Shown here: in pieces, positions 1-7,012 of the stretch
How the letters are laid out: every line of letters begins with the position of its first letter
Numbering within the stretch: the first letter of the stretch is position 1
Notes under the pieces: model-generated
Seen by the model: the letters and a program-made list of their open reading frames with translations, nothing else
Database searches by the model: none
What the model was told of the DNA's origin: nothing
From: Candidatus Omnitrophota bacterium
GTDB lineage: Bacteria > Omnitrophota > Omnitrophia > Omnitrophales > JACQLI01
Assembly (NCBI GenBank): GCA_016204125.1
Contig: JACQLI010000037.1
Location: 1-9,608, forward strand
Reading direction: 5' to 3'
DNA: 9,608 nt
Translations under genes and position numbers: made by a program

Positions 1-581
1 ACCACACTTCCAAGAAGGTAATAGGTTGTTTCCACATTGGTAACCCAGTCTCGAATCGCTTCATTCGTGGCATCTTTTAAAGTTCTCGAACCTGAGCGAA
101 CGGGAACAACTTTTGCGCCAAGCAACTTCATTTTGTAGACGTTAAGCGCCTGCCTTTTAATATCCTCTTCCCCCATGTAGACAACGCATTCCAAATTGAA
201 TACACGGGCTGCAGTAGCCGTCGCAACGCCATGCTGCCCTGCCCCTGTCTCTGCGATGATGCGCCTTTTTCCTAGCTTCTTAGCCAGGAGACCTTGGCCC
301 AGGGTGTTATTGATCTTGTGAGCCCCTGTGTGGCAAAGATCTTCCCTTTTGAGAAAAATTCGTGCCCGTCCGAAGTGCTTGGTCAGATTCTTCGCTTCGT
401 AAAGAGGCGTTGGCCGACCTGCGTAGGTTGTGAGAAGCTCTTTCAACTCTTTTTGGAAAGAACTGTCCCGACGAAACTTTTGATAAGCGGATACAAGCTC
501 ACCCAAAGCACGCATCAAGGTCTCGGGCACATAGCGACCCCCAAAGATTCCAAAATGACCTGATACATCGGGCAAGCTCAT
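1..581 (-). CDS. trpB: Tryptophan synthase beta chain (partial, C-terminus beyond window)
   Basis: TrpB is the PLP-dependent beta subunit of cytoplasmic tryptophan synthase; it condenses indole with L-serine to give L-tryptophan and normally works as an alpha2-beta2 complex with TrpA. Translating the minus strand from the ATG at 581-579 gives 193 uninterrupted codons. They contain the N-terminal HFGIFGGRYVPETL signature, GRPTPLYEA, and the PLP site KREDLCHTGAHKIN with the Schiff-base lysine at residue 89 (codon 317-315). ETGAGQHGVATA follows, with the catalytic glutamate at residue 111, then the NVETTYYLLGSV region at the window edge. Family members are about 390-410 residues, so roughly half is present and nothing looks broken. 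The start abuts the stop of the BatE-like gene (TAAATG) and has a GGGAG ribosome binding site inside that gene, so the two are probably translationally coupled. trpA would be expected downstream, outside the window; no trpF or trpC precedes it here. Confidence 0.97.
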   Translation of the reverse strand, partial: MSLPDVSGHFGIFGGRYVPETLMRALGELVSAYQKFRRDSSFQKELKELLTTYAGRPTPLYEAKNLTKHFGRARIFLKREDLCHTGAHKINNTLGQGLLAKKLGKRRIIAETGAGQHGVATATAARVFNLECVVYMGEEDIKRQALNVYKMKLLGAKVVPVRSGSRTLKDATNEAIRDWVTNVETTYYLLGSV

Positions 582-1328
582 TTAAATTTCTCCCAGCTCT
601 TCCTGAGACATCCAGCCAGTTTCTCCGTTAGGTAGAACAACGCGATTCCAGTCTTCGGCCTTTTTCTGAATACGTACTTTCATTCCCTCCCCCAGGCGGA
701 AGGCAACTTGATCTTTAAAGGATGGGCCGTAACGAACGGCCGCTTGACTCTTCAAGACTATCGCTTCTTGCACTGTCACATCATGCATGGATTTCATGAC
801 CCAAAGACTCAAGAACAGTGCTGTCACTACAAGCAGAGTCTTCCGCCTCCAGCCCCATCCCGAGTCAGGAGTTCGGTAAAGAGAAAATCCCCAACTGATC
901 CAAAAAAGAAATCCAAAGCTCAAGCTTACAATCCCCAATTCCTTTTGAGTAAAGAAGCCCAGTAGAAAATCAACCGTGCGGAAATACCAATTTCTCTTGT
1001 CTTCGATTTTGTATTCAAGGAGTCCTCTGACATATTCGAGATTAGTCAGAATGTCACGATCCCTAGGTGTCAATCTTCTCGCTTTCTCGTAATTAAGAAT
1101 AGCCCTTCCCAAGTGTTCCTGTTTGAAATAGGCGTTCCCTAGGTTATAGAAGACATCGGCGCTTTCAGAACTCTTGGCCACCAAGGATTCATAAAGTGAG
1201 GTTGCTTTCGAATAGTCGCCTCCCCGATAAGCCAAGCTTGCCTCACGGAAAGGTGTGGCGCTGTCCGCTAAGGCATAGGCTGCCCCAATCGAAGATAATA
1301 CTAAAACACCGAAAAAGAAACGTCTCAT
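582..1328 (-). CDS. batE: BatE-like protein: signal peptide, TPRs, two TM helices, SH3 domain
   Basis: The product is about 248 residues with the layout of BatE proteins of the Bacteroides aerotolerance family. It has an N-terminal signal peptide (MRRFFFGVLVLSSIGAAYALA), two TPR motifs at about residues 25-91 (YNLGNAYFKQEHLGRAILNY is the clear one), two membrane helices near 130-151 and 162-179, and a C-terminal bacterial SH3-like domain from about 189 to the end (VRYGPS, GWMSQEEL). The TPR part should lie in the periplasm as a protein-interaction scaffold. By topology (two helices) the SH3 part should also be periplasmic, where such domains often bind cell wall. The ATG at 1328 shares its A with the batD stop (TGATG) and has AAGGG 7 bases upstream, so I prefer it to the in-frame TTG at 1331. 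It follows BatD directly, which supports the name. The biochemical role of BatE is not settled, and the symbol rests on architecture and neighbourhood. Confidence 0.8.
   Translation of the reverse strand: MRRFFFGVLVLSSIGAAYALADSATPFREASLAYRGGDYSKATSLYESLVAKSSESADVFYNLGNAYFKQEHLGRAILNYEKARRLTPRDRDILTNLEYVRGLLEYKIEDKRNWYFRTVDFLLGFFTQKELGIVSLSFGFLFWISWGFSLYRTPDSGWGWRRKTLLVVTALFLSLWVMKSMHDVTVQEAIVLKSQAAVRYGPSFKDQVAFRLGEGMKVRIQKKAEDWNRVVLPNGETGWMSQEELGEI
590..594 (-). promoter_or_regulatory. Shine-Dalgarno of trpB, inside batE
   Basis: On the minus strand GGGAG lies 8 bases before the trpB ATG. It sits within the last codons of the BatE-like gene, whose TAA directly touches the trpB ATG. This supports the chosen TrpB start and coupled translation of the two genes. 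Confidence 0.7.
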
Positions 1329-3223
1329 CAAGAAACCCTTTCCATGCGTTGAATCACGGTGGCGATCAGTTCCACAATCCTCTGGCGTTCCTCTAAGGGG
1401 AGAGTCCCTCTTCCATAACGTGCCTCTGTGACCAGATCGTAAAAATCGCGAATCTGTTCAAGAAGCGGATCTTGCATATCCCATAGATTCACTAATTTTT
1501 CTTCAAGCCATTCTCGGGTAAAACTATAAGATGAGATGTTAAACTTATTGCAGAAATATTCACTCAATACCTTCTCCGCTTCTCCCACGAACTTTTCAAC
1601 CTGTCTGGGATCTTTGCTCTGCGCAAGAGTCTTTAAGGTCTTTAGTCTTCGACTGGCAAAAGTGCGAGCCAGCTTCCTTCGCTTCAAAGCTGTATTCTGT
1701 GAAAAGACTGCCTCTTGACGTTTACGAAAGAGCCCATTTGCAACCCACAAAAGACCGAGAATATTCAGGCCCAATAAGCCTTGATAAAGGTAATTCTGTA
1801 AACGCTGAGTACCTGTGGAAGGAGATTCTTCATGGATATAACGAATATCTTTAGCCTCCCGCTTGATCTCTTTCTTAAAAACTTCTTTTTGAGGAAGCCC
1901 TATGGGAAGACGCGAAGGTTCGGCTGAAGGGGTTATTTTCAACGGGAAAGGTTGGGTCCTTTGAGTTTGATAACTTTCCGTCCGGGGATCGAAAAAGCTA
2001 AATTCAAGCGGTGGAATCGAAAACTCTCCTGCCTCGGTTGGGATAAAGAGGATCTCAAATATTTTTTTCCCTCCAATGGTGAGTCCTGTCTTGAAAAGCT
2101 GGGAGGATGAATCTCCGTCGTAAGTTTTAAAGCTTTGAAGTTCTGGAACGGGAGGACGGGACAAGGTCTCTATATTTCCTTCTCCTTCGATAACAAGCTT
2201 AAGAGTGACGGGCTCATTTTGCTTCACTTCATTTTTATCTACTGAAGCACTGAGACGAAATTGTCCTACCGCTCCGTTGAAGCTTGCAGGCTTTCCTTTC
2301 TCAGGAAAAGGCTTAACAGTGACAGTGATAGGAGCGGGCTTCAGAAGGCGTTCGATTCTCCTTGCGAAAAAACTGCTTCCGCTAAAAAAACTGTCGCCGA
2401 AGAATTCGTCAAAAACACTTGTGGTTTTTGGTTCTTCTCTGATGGAAACTTTCAGAACCCCTGGCTGAATGGTGTATGGTGCAGGTGTTGTCGGGAAAAG
2501 AGCAACCTTTCGGATATCGGCCTTGACGTAGCGCCTCCCCTTTTCTAGAACTGTCTCACGACCCAGATCGCGATCGAGCGGAAAATCTTCGATCCAGAAA
2601 CCGCTGACTGAAGGCTCTTCCTCAAATCCTTCGTAACGTGTGTCGTAGCGCGTGTAAAGGGTATAGGTGAGTAGAATCTGTTCGTTGGGATAAACTGATT
2701 GTTTATCAATCCATGCTTTGACAAACACACTGTCGTCCTGAACCACTTGAGGAGGCGACCCAGAAGTTTGAGAAGTAGTCGGAGCTGTTTGTGTAGGAAC
2801 ACTTGGATATTGCGAGGGCTGAACCTGCTGCTGGACCTGCGGACCAATCACTTCTATCTCAATACGTTCGGTTCGGTAGCTTTTACCTTCAATCCAAACT
2901 TCCACCGAATCGAGAACAAACTGCCCTGTCACTTTTGGAACAAGAATATAGCTGAATTCGATCGTGGCGCTCGACTTGCCATTCACAAAAGTGAAATGGC
3001 TCGTCCGGCCTGTATAAAACGAGTCAAAGCCTTGAAAGGAGGGAAGGCGCGGAGCCTGTAGATTTCCCCGCGCACCTAAAATTTTGATGGTGAGGGAAAT
3101 CTCCTCGTCAATCTGCACCCTCTTCTTATCTACCGAGGTGATCACCTGCACATCGCTAGCGAGGACTGTGTAACTCAAAGCTAGGAAAAGGGTTATGAAA
3201 AATGAGAGTGTTCTTTTCATCAT
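1328..3223 (-). CDS. batD: BatD family protein (oxygen-tolerance / Bat complex)
   Basis: This 631-residue protein has the BatD plan. A signal peptide (about 1-23, ending VLAS) is followed by a long periplasmic region of beta-rich repeats. A single TM helix lies at about 479-499 (LYQGLLGLNILGLLWVANGL), then a charged cytoplasmic tail of about 132 residues. Family hallmarks are visible: the first domain with LPSFQGFDSFYTGRTS and FSYILVPKVTGQF (about 61-102), a second domain after a Gln/Pro/Thr-rich linker (about 127-163), the Phe-rich FDEFFGDSFFSG stretch (about 271-282), and a third domain with IPTEAGEFSIPPLEF (about 394-408). BatD is usually encoded with MoxR, DUF58 and VWA (BatA/B) proteins and is thought to join a membrane-bound Bat complex; its molecular role is unclear. 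Here it lies 31 bases after pdxH and one base into batE. Two consecutive ATGs occur at 3223 and 3220, and neither has a clear Shine-Dalgarno. Confidence 0.88.
   Translation of the reverse strand: MMKRTLSFFITLFLALSYTVLASDVQVITSVDKKRVQIDEEISLTIKILGARGNLQAPRLPSFQGFDSFYTGRTSHFTFVNGKSSATIEFSYILVPKVTGQFVLDSVEVWIEGKSYRTERIEIEVIGPQVQQQVQPSQYPSVPTQTAPTTSQTSGSPPQVVQDDSVFVKAWIDKQSVYPNEQILLTYTLYTRYDTRYEGFEEEPSVSGFWIEDFPLDRDLGRETVLEKGRRYVKADIRKVALFPTTPAPYTIQPGVLKVSIREEPKTTSVFDEFFGDSFFSGSSFFARRIERLLKPAPITVTVKPFPEKGKPASFNGAVGQFRLSASVDKNEVKQNEPVTLKLVIEGEGNIETLSRPPVPELQSFKTYDGDSSSQLFKTGLTIGGKKIFEILFIPTEAGEFSIPPLEFSFFDPRTESYQTQRTQPFPLKITPSAEPSRLPIGLPQKEVFKKEIKREAKDIRYIHEESPSTGTQRLQNYLYQGLLGLNILGLLWVANGLFRKRQEAVFSQNTALKRRKLARTFASRRLKTLKTLAQSKDPRQVEKFVGEAEKVLSEYFCNKFNISSYSFTREWLEEKLVNLWDMQDPLLEQIRDFYDLVTEARYGRGTLPLEERQRIVELIATVIQRMERVS
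1336..1340 (-). promoter_or_regulatory. Shine-Dalgarno of batE, inside batD; decides the start
   Basis: AAGGG on the minus strand is 7 bases from the ATG at 1328 but only 4 from the alternative TTG at 1331. This favours the ATG, giving a one-base TGATG stop/start overlap with batD that is typical of reinitiation. Confidence 0.6.
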
Positions 3224-3254
3224 AGGAAGCTTGTATTTTATAGGAAATTACCCG

Positions 3255-3836
3255 TTATGGGTAGAGGAGTTGTGTCGTCCAGCGATTTCCTCTGCGCTTA
3301 TAGACAATGCGGTGATGCAGACGGCTGGGCTTTCCATACCAGAATTCTATTGTTTTAGGCTTCACAACAAAACCCGACCAAAAAGAAGGACGTGGAACTT
3401 TTCTGTCTCTAAACTTTCTTTCTACCAGCCTGAACCTTCTAAGCAGTTCCTTACGAGATGAAAGTGGACGACTTTGTTGGGATGCCCAAGCAGCTAACTG
3501 ATTCCATCTTGGCCTGGAGGCAAAATAGGTATCGGCCTCAGCATCTCCTACCTTTTTAACCGGACCTTCAACTCGGACTTGTTTCTCAAGCTTGGGCCAC
3601 CAAAAGCAAAGTGCTGCGTAAGGACAATTTAAAAGCTCACGAACTTTGCGACTCTCAAGGTTGGTATAGAAAACAAAACCTTTCTTATCTATGCCTTTAA
3701 GAAGCATCGTCCGAACCGAAGGTTTCCTTCTTTTATCCACTGTCGCAAGCGACATGGCATTGGGGAGAATAATTCCAGAAGCCTCTGCAAGCTTCAGTAA
3801 TTTTTTAAAAGAGTTGATTGGATCTCGCTCTGTCAT
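3255..3836 (-). CDS. pdxH: Pyridoxamine 5'-phosphate oxidase
   Basis: PdxH is an FMN-dependent cytoplasmic enzyme that oxidises pyridoxine or pyridoxamine 5'-phosphate with O2 to PLP and H2O2. The 193 residues align with the E. coli enzyme (218) apart from a shorter N-terminus. Visible motifs: SVRTMLLKG at 40-48 (FMN/phosphate-binding Arg42, Lys47), FYTNLESRK at 56-64, KQVRVEG at 85-91, YFASRPRWNQLAAWASQQS at 104-122, PSFWSGF at 150-156, IEFWYG at 163-168, and the substrate-binding R-L-H triad at 172-174 (RLHHR). The C-terminus QLLYP matches the family's RLAP-type end. Asn112 sits where E. coli has Ser137, a PLP-phosphate contact; the equivalents of Lys72, Tyr129 and Arg133 are kept. The ATG has an in-frame stop 6 bases upstream and no proper Shine-Dalgarno. 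The gene lies 34 bases after an MFS gene and 31 before batD. Confidence 0.95.
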   Translation of the reverse strand: MTERDPINSFKKLLKLAEASGIILPNAMSLATVDKRRKPSVRTMLLKGIDKKGFVFYTNLESRKVRELLNCPYAALCFWWPKLEKQVRVEGPVKKVGDAEADTYFASRPRWNQLAAWASQQSRPLSSRKELLRRFRLVERKFRDRKVPRPSFWSGFVVKPKTIEFWYGKPSRLHHRIVYKRRGNRWTTQLLYP

Positions 3837-3870
3837 TGATCAATAATATATCTTAACTTCCCCTCTCTCA

Positions 3871-5178
3871 TTAAGTTTCTTCCTTCCTTTCTTCAAACCC
3901 AATTGGTTTGATCCCAACCACGCTAAAGAAGAGTTCAAGACTCGAGACCTTCCGAGCAGGTCGCACCTCTCTAAAGGTAGGGCTCATAAAAAGGAAAACT
4001 AGGAGCCGCAGAAAACCAGATAAGAGAAAAAGAGTCCGTAATTCATAGCCAAATATTTCTGGCAAGCGTGGACCTAAGTACCCCCCTAGTACGGCGCCAA
4101 TAGCGAGGGCGGTTCCATTTAATACGTTAAAATAAGCAATACAGCGGATACGTTTTGGGGGTGAGACGGCGTCATAAATAAAATTTGAGGCGGCAAGATT
4201 GAATCCTCCCCAAATAAAACCAGCCAGGATCTGGATAAAAATAAGAAAGGCTGGGTTGCTTGTAAAAAGCCAAAGCGCTGGAATGATAGGTAGAAAAAAC
4301 GATGTCAATCTGAGGACCTTCGCGTTACCTACTTCATCCGCATGTTCACCCCAAAGTCTCAGACTAAAAAGATTGGATAAGACCGCAACAACAGTGAGGG
4401 CCGTATAAACGAGATAATTGAACCCTAAATCACGAAGCATAAAGACAGCGAAAAAAGGACCTGCAAGAAAGGCGGAGAAAGTCATTGAGGAGACAAAGAG
4501 TACGAACTTAACAAAGTTACTCTGTCTAAAACGACGGAGAAACATCCAAAAGGTAAAGTGAATATCCTTGGTAACCTGGAAAGGAATGTCCTCCATCTGC
4601 CAAAGAAGGGCCGCTGAAATTAACCGAGCAACCATGGCCATCACAAAATTCGCTGTGAAACCGATCAAGGGATGAATAGGGTGAAGCAGGTAGAGCACAA
4701 TTCCTGCGATAAAGTGAGTTCCCAAAGAAATGAGACCTAATCGCTGATTTCTCCATCCAAAATAGCGTCCCCTTTCATCGGGATGGATGTAATCGGTCAT
4801 CAGACTTCCCCACACAGGACCGATCACCGCCCCTGAAGTTGCAAAAAAAACGACGAGACATATAAAGACAGTCACCTCATGCTTCAAGCCGAGATACGGA
4901 AGAAAGGAGATCGGCAAAAGAAGACACGCTTGCACAAAAGCTCCCATCACAATAAACCCTTTACGACTTTTGAACCGATAGGCCCAAGATGTGGAAAGAA
5001 GTTGAAAGAGCGAAGAAATCAGACTGGGCAATGCCGTTAAAACTCCTATGGCCTGGACAGAGGCTTGTAAAGCAATGGCAAAAGGCGCCAAATAATGCTC
5101 TGTAAAACCCAGCATGACCGAAGCAAATATGCCTTCGCGAAAAGAAACTTTTAGACTGCGCTTGTTAGGGGCTTCCAT
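3871..5178 (-). CDS. Major facilitator superfamily transporter, substrate unknown
   Basis: This is a polytopic inner-membrane protein of about 435 residues with roughly 12 hydrophobic segments and MFS character. One hydrophilic motif, HPDERGRYFGWRNQR (about 132-146), looks like an MFS loop motif of the G-x-L-x-D-R type, although it falls around helices 4-5 rather than the classical 2-3 loop. The corresponding second-half stretch SPPKRIRCIAYFNVLNG precedes the glycine-rich helix GAVLGGYLGP. A central loop (FQVTKDIHFTFWMFLRRF) separates the halves, and a charged tail ends EERKEET. I cannot name a substrate. Two starts are possible: TTG at 5184 or ATG at 5178. Neither has a Shine-Dalgarno; I prefer the ATG. 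The gene begins 33 bases after the superoxide dismutase stop and ends with tandem stops (TAATGA) 34 bases before pdxH. It shows little resemblance to the other MFS gene here, so the two are not a recent duplication. Confidence 0.85.
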   Translation of the reverse strand: MEAPNKRSLKVSFREGIFASVMLGFTEHYLAPFAIALQASVQAIGVLTALPSLISSLFQLLSTSWAYRFKSRKGFIVMGAFVQACLLLPISFLPYLGLKHEVTVFICLVVFFATSGAVIGPVWGSLMTDYIHPDERGRYFGWRNQRLGLISLGTHFIAGIVLYLLHPIHPLIGFTANFVMAMVARLISAALLWQMEDIPFQVTKDIHFTFWMFLRRFRQSNFVKFVLFVSSMTFSAFLAGPFFAVFMLRDLGFNYLVYTALTVVAVLSNLFSLRLWGEHADEVGNAKVLRLTSFFLPIIPALWLFTSNPAFLIFIQILAGFIWGGFNLAASNFIYDAVSPPKRIRCIAYFNVLNGTALAIGAVLGGYLGPRLPEIFGYELRTLFLLSGFLRLLVFLFMSPTFREVRPARKVSSLELFFSVVGIKPIGFEERKEET

Positions 5179-5211
5179 AGGCAAAAAAGGGGGTGCTATT
5201 TCGCGGTGGGT

Positions 5212-5733
5212 TTAGACTTTTCTAATGACTCCACAAGCCACGCGAGGACCTGCATTTCCTGCAGGATCGGTGACTTCGTCATCCGCATTTTCATGAATCA
5301 CAAGAGATGTTCCCTCAGGATGAGACAGTGAATTCTCGCCGTCGCCAAGCGTGACGCCCTCAACAATGACTTCTCCCCCTCCGTTTCCGTCCTCCGCAAT
5401 AACAACGTTAGGCAAATCGCCCGCATGTGCTCCTTCAGGATTCATGTGTCCATGCTTTTTTCCATAAGGATTGAAATGCCCGCCCGCGGAAGTAAAATCG
5501 GGAGGTTCGCATTTGCCGACACTGTGAACATGAAAGGCATGTTCTCCAGGTGTGAGATGAGAGACTTCCAGAGTAATTTTTACACCATTCGTTTCTTGAG
5601 TTAATGTTGCGCTCCCCACCTTTTCACCCTTCACATTGGAAAGTTCCGCTTTGGCAGTTTGTGCCATTGCTTCACGGCCAATTGAAAAGATAAGAATCGG
5701 TAATCCCAAAAGTAAAAGAAATCGATACCTCAT
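5212..5733 (-). CDS. sodC: Secreted Cu/Zn superoxide dismutase
   Basis: This enzyme dismutates superoxide to H2O2 and O2, in the periplasm or extracellularly. The 173 residues begin with a signal peptide (MRYRFLLLLGLPILIFSIG, cleavage likely near AMA-Q at 24-25), followed by the Cu/Zn-SOD beta-barrel. All metal ligands are present: the HVH pair His68 and His70, bridging His86 (GGHFNP), zinc ligands His94, His103 and Asp106 (GAHAGD), and copper ligand His147 (VIHENADD). The disulphide cysteines Cys75 and Cys167 and the active-site arginine Arg164 (GPRVACGVI) are also in place, so it should be active. Length is normal for a bacterial SodC. The ATG has the strongest ribosome binding site in the window (AAGGAGG, 7-base spacer), suggesting high expression. 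It sits between two MFS transporter genes, 54 bases after the upstream one, the widest gap in the window. Confidence 0.96.
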   Translation of the reverse strand: MRYRFLLLLGLPILIFSIGREAMAQTAKAELSNVKGEKVGSATLTQETNGVKITLEVSHLTPGEHAFHVHSVGKCEPPDFTSAGGHFNPYGKKHGHMNPEGAHAGDLPNVVIAEDGNGGGEVIVEGVTLGDGENSLSHPEGTSLVIHENADDEVTDPAGNAGPRVACGVIRKV

Positions 5734-5740
5734 ATTGTTT

Positions 5741-5747
5741 CCTCCTT
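5741..5747 (-). promoter_or_regulatory. Strong Shine-Dalgarno of sodC
   Basis: AAGGAGG on the minus strand, 7 bases before the sodC ATG, is a near-perfect anti-16S match. It shows that this organism uses Shine-Dalgarno initiation, which makes the SD-less starts of several neighbouring genes notable. Confidence 0.85.
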
Positions 5748-5787
5748 GATTAGTTACACACTATTAGAGCTTTTTCTCGGACTTCTT

Positions 5788-6996
5788 TCAAGTGGCAGGA
5801 TTCCGTTCTTCGGGAGGTCTCAGATGACGAAATGCTCGGTAAAGCAAAAGATCATAGACAATCTTCAGTCCAGGGCCGATAAAAAGTGGCGCGGATAAAG
5901 AAAATATACGCATGAGTGACCCAGCAACTGCTGGTGCTACAGCCCAGGCCACATTACGGGTCAGATTGGTGATACCAGCGGCACGAGTCCGCTCTTCCTC
6001 CTTCACAACTGCAACAATGTAAGACTGCCGCGTGGGGACATCCATTTCTACAAGCGATTCTCGTAACAGAAAAAGGACAATGGCGACTGTCAAATTAGGA
6101 GCAAAAGGAACTGTCATCAAAAGTAAGCTTGATGGAAGATGGGTAAAAACCATTGTGTTGACAAGACCTATTCTTTTCGCGATCCATGCCGCGCCAAGAT
6201 GTGAAAGCCCATTGGCAATGCGTACCAGGAAGAATAAGGGACCGAGTAGCGATTCATTCACACCGAATCGCATGAAAAACCAGTAACCCAGGAGCGCGGA
6301 AGTCAAAAACCCTCCTCCCAAACTATCGAGTCCAGAGAGTGCCGCAAACTTTGCTACCACAAGACGAGATGGGGACGATAAATGCTGAACAGGTTGAGAG
6401 CCCTTGAGTTCAACAAACCTTGAAAGGAAAAACACAAGCGATCCTGCCAGAAGACACAAGACCGAATAGAGTGCCCACGTCCATTGGTAAGATGCAAGAA
6501 AGGTAAGTCCAGCTTGAGAACGTAAGAAAGCAGGAAACCCTCCCAGCAATGCCCCCAAGGCATGTCCCCCATCAACCACAAGGTTGTACCAAGCAAAGGT
6601 TGATGTCCTCTTTGTCTCAGTTGTCGTCTGAGGAAGCATCGCCTGCTCCACGGTCAAGCCAGCCCCCCGATCGCGACCCATTCCATTGACCATACCAAAG
6701 AAAGCGCTCACCATGATCACTGAGGGGCGCGTAACGAACACAAGCAAAATACCGCCTAATGCCATCATGAACGAAAGAATAACGAGAGTGGTCCGTCTGC
6801 CCCAATGTTCAGAAAGATAAGTCACTGCAAAAGTCCCACAGGCACAGCCTGCCAGACCGAGTGAGACAATGAAACCTATCGATGAGGCGTCCAAGCCGAC
6901 CGTAGCAAAGTGAAGCGCAAGGATCACCCCTGAGAGGCCGACCGCAACGGCGCGAAGGCCTGCGGAGCCGAAAATGAGCCATCGATCGCTACGCAT
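5788..6996 (-). CDS. Major facilitator superfamily transporter, substrate unknown
   Basis: This 402-residue polytopic membrane protein has about 10-12 hydrophobic helices. The classical MFS motif A is recognisable in the loop between helices 2 and 3 as YLSEHWGRRTTL (about 60-71), with Glu in place of the usual Asp before the GRR. In the second half, EEERTRAAGITNLTRN (about 333-348) followed by a proline/glycine-bearing helix (AVAPAVAGSLM) is the pattern of MFS efflux-type permeases. The loop GMGRDRGAGLTVEQAML (about 104-120) is also characteristic of this subgroup. Export of a small molecule is plausible but the substrate cannot be read from sequence. The ATG at 6996 follows the parB-like stop by 16 bases and lacks a Shine-Dalgarno; TATCTT lies exactly 6 bases upstream. 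The protein ends 54 bases before sodC. Confidence 0.85.
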   Translation of the reverse strand: MRSDRWLIFGSAGLRAVAVGLSGVILALHFATVGLDASSIGFIVSLGLAGCACGTFAVTYLSEHWGRRTTLVILSFMMALGGILLVFVTRPSVIMVSAFFGMVNGMGRDRGAGLTVEQAMLPQTTTETKRTSTFAWYNLVVDGGHALGALLGGFPAFLRSQAGLTFLASYQWTWALYSVLCLLAGSLVFFLSRFVELKGSQPVQHLSSPSRLVVAKFAALSGLDSLGGGFLTSALLGYWFFMRFGVNESLLGPLFFLVRIANGLSHLGAAWIAKRIGLVNTMVFTHLPSSLLLMTVPFAPNLTVAIVLFLLRESLVEMDVPTRQSYIVAVVKEEERTRAAGITNLTRNVAWAVAPAVAGSLMRIFSLSAPLFIGPGLKIVYDLLLYRAFRHLRPPEERNPAT

Positions 6997-7012
6997 CAGA
7001 CAAAGATAGGAA

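Noticed and set aside
294..563. Plus-strand open frames here and at several other places (for example 2205-2548, 2699-3061, 6032-6286)
   Set aside because: All lie antisense within well-supported minus-strand genes, have no recognisable domains, and look like chance frames.
3224..3254. TATAAAAT before batD as a promoter
   Set aside because: A -10-like hexamer is present but no recognisable -35 lies 16-18 bases upstream, and the leader would be only a few bases. Not listed as a feature.
5749..5765. Imperfect inverted repeat (TAGT-TACAC-ACTA core) upstream of sodC as an operator or terminator
   Set aside because: The arms are only 4 perfect base pairs, AT-rich and with no T-tract. This is too weak to separate from chance.
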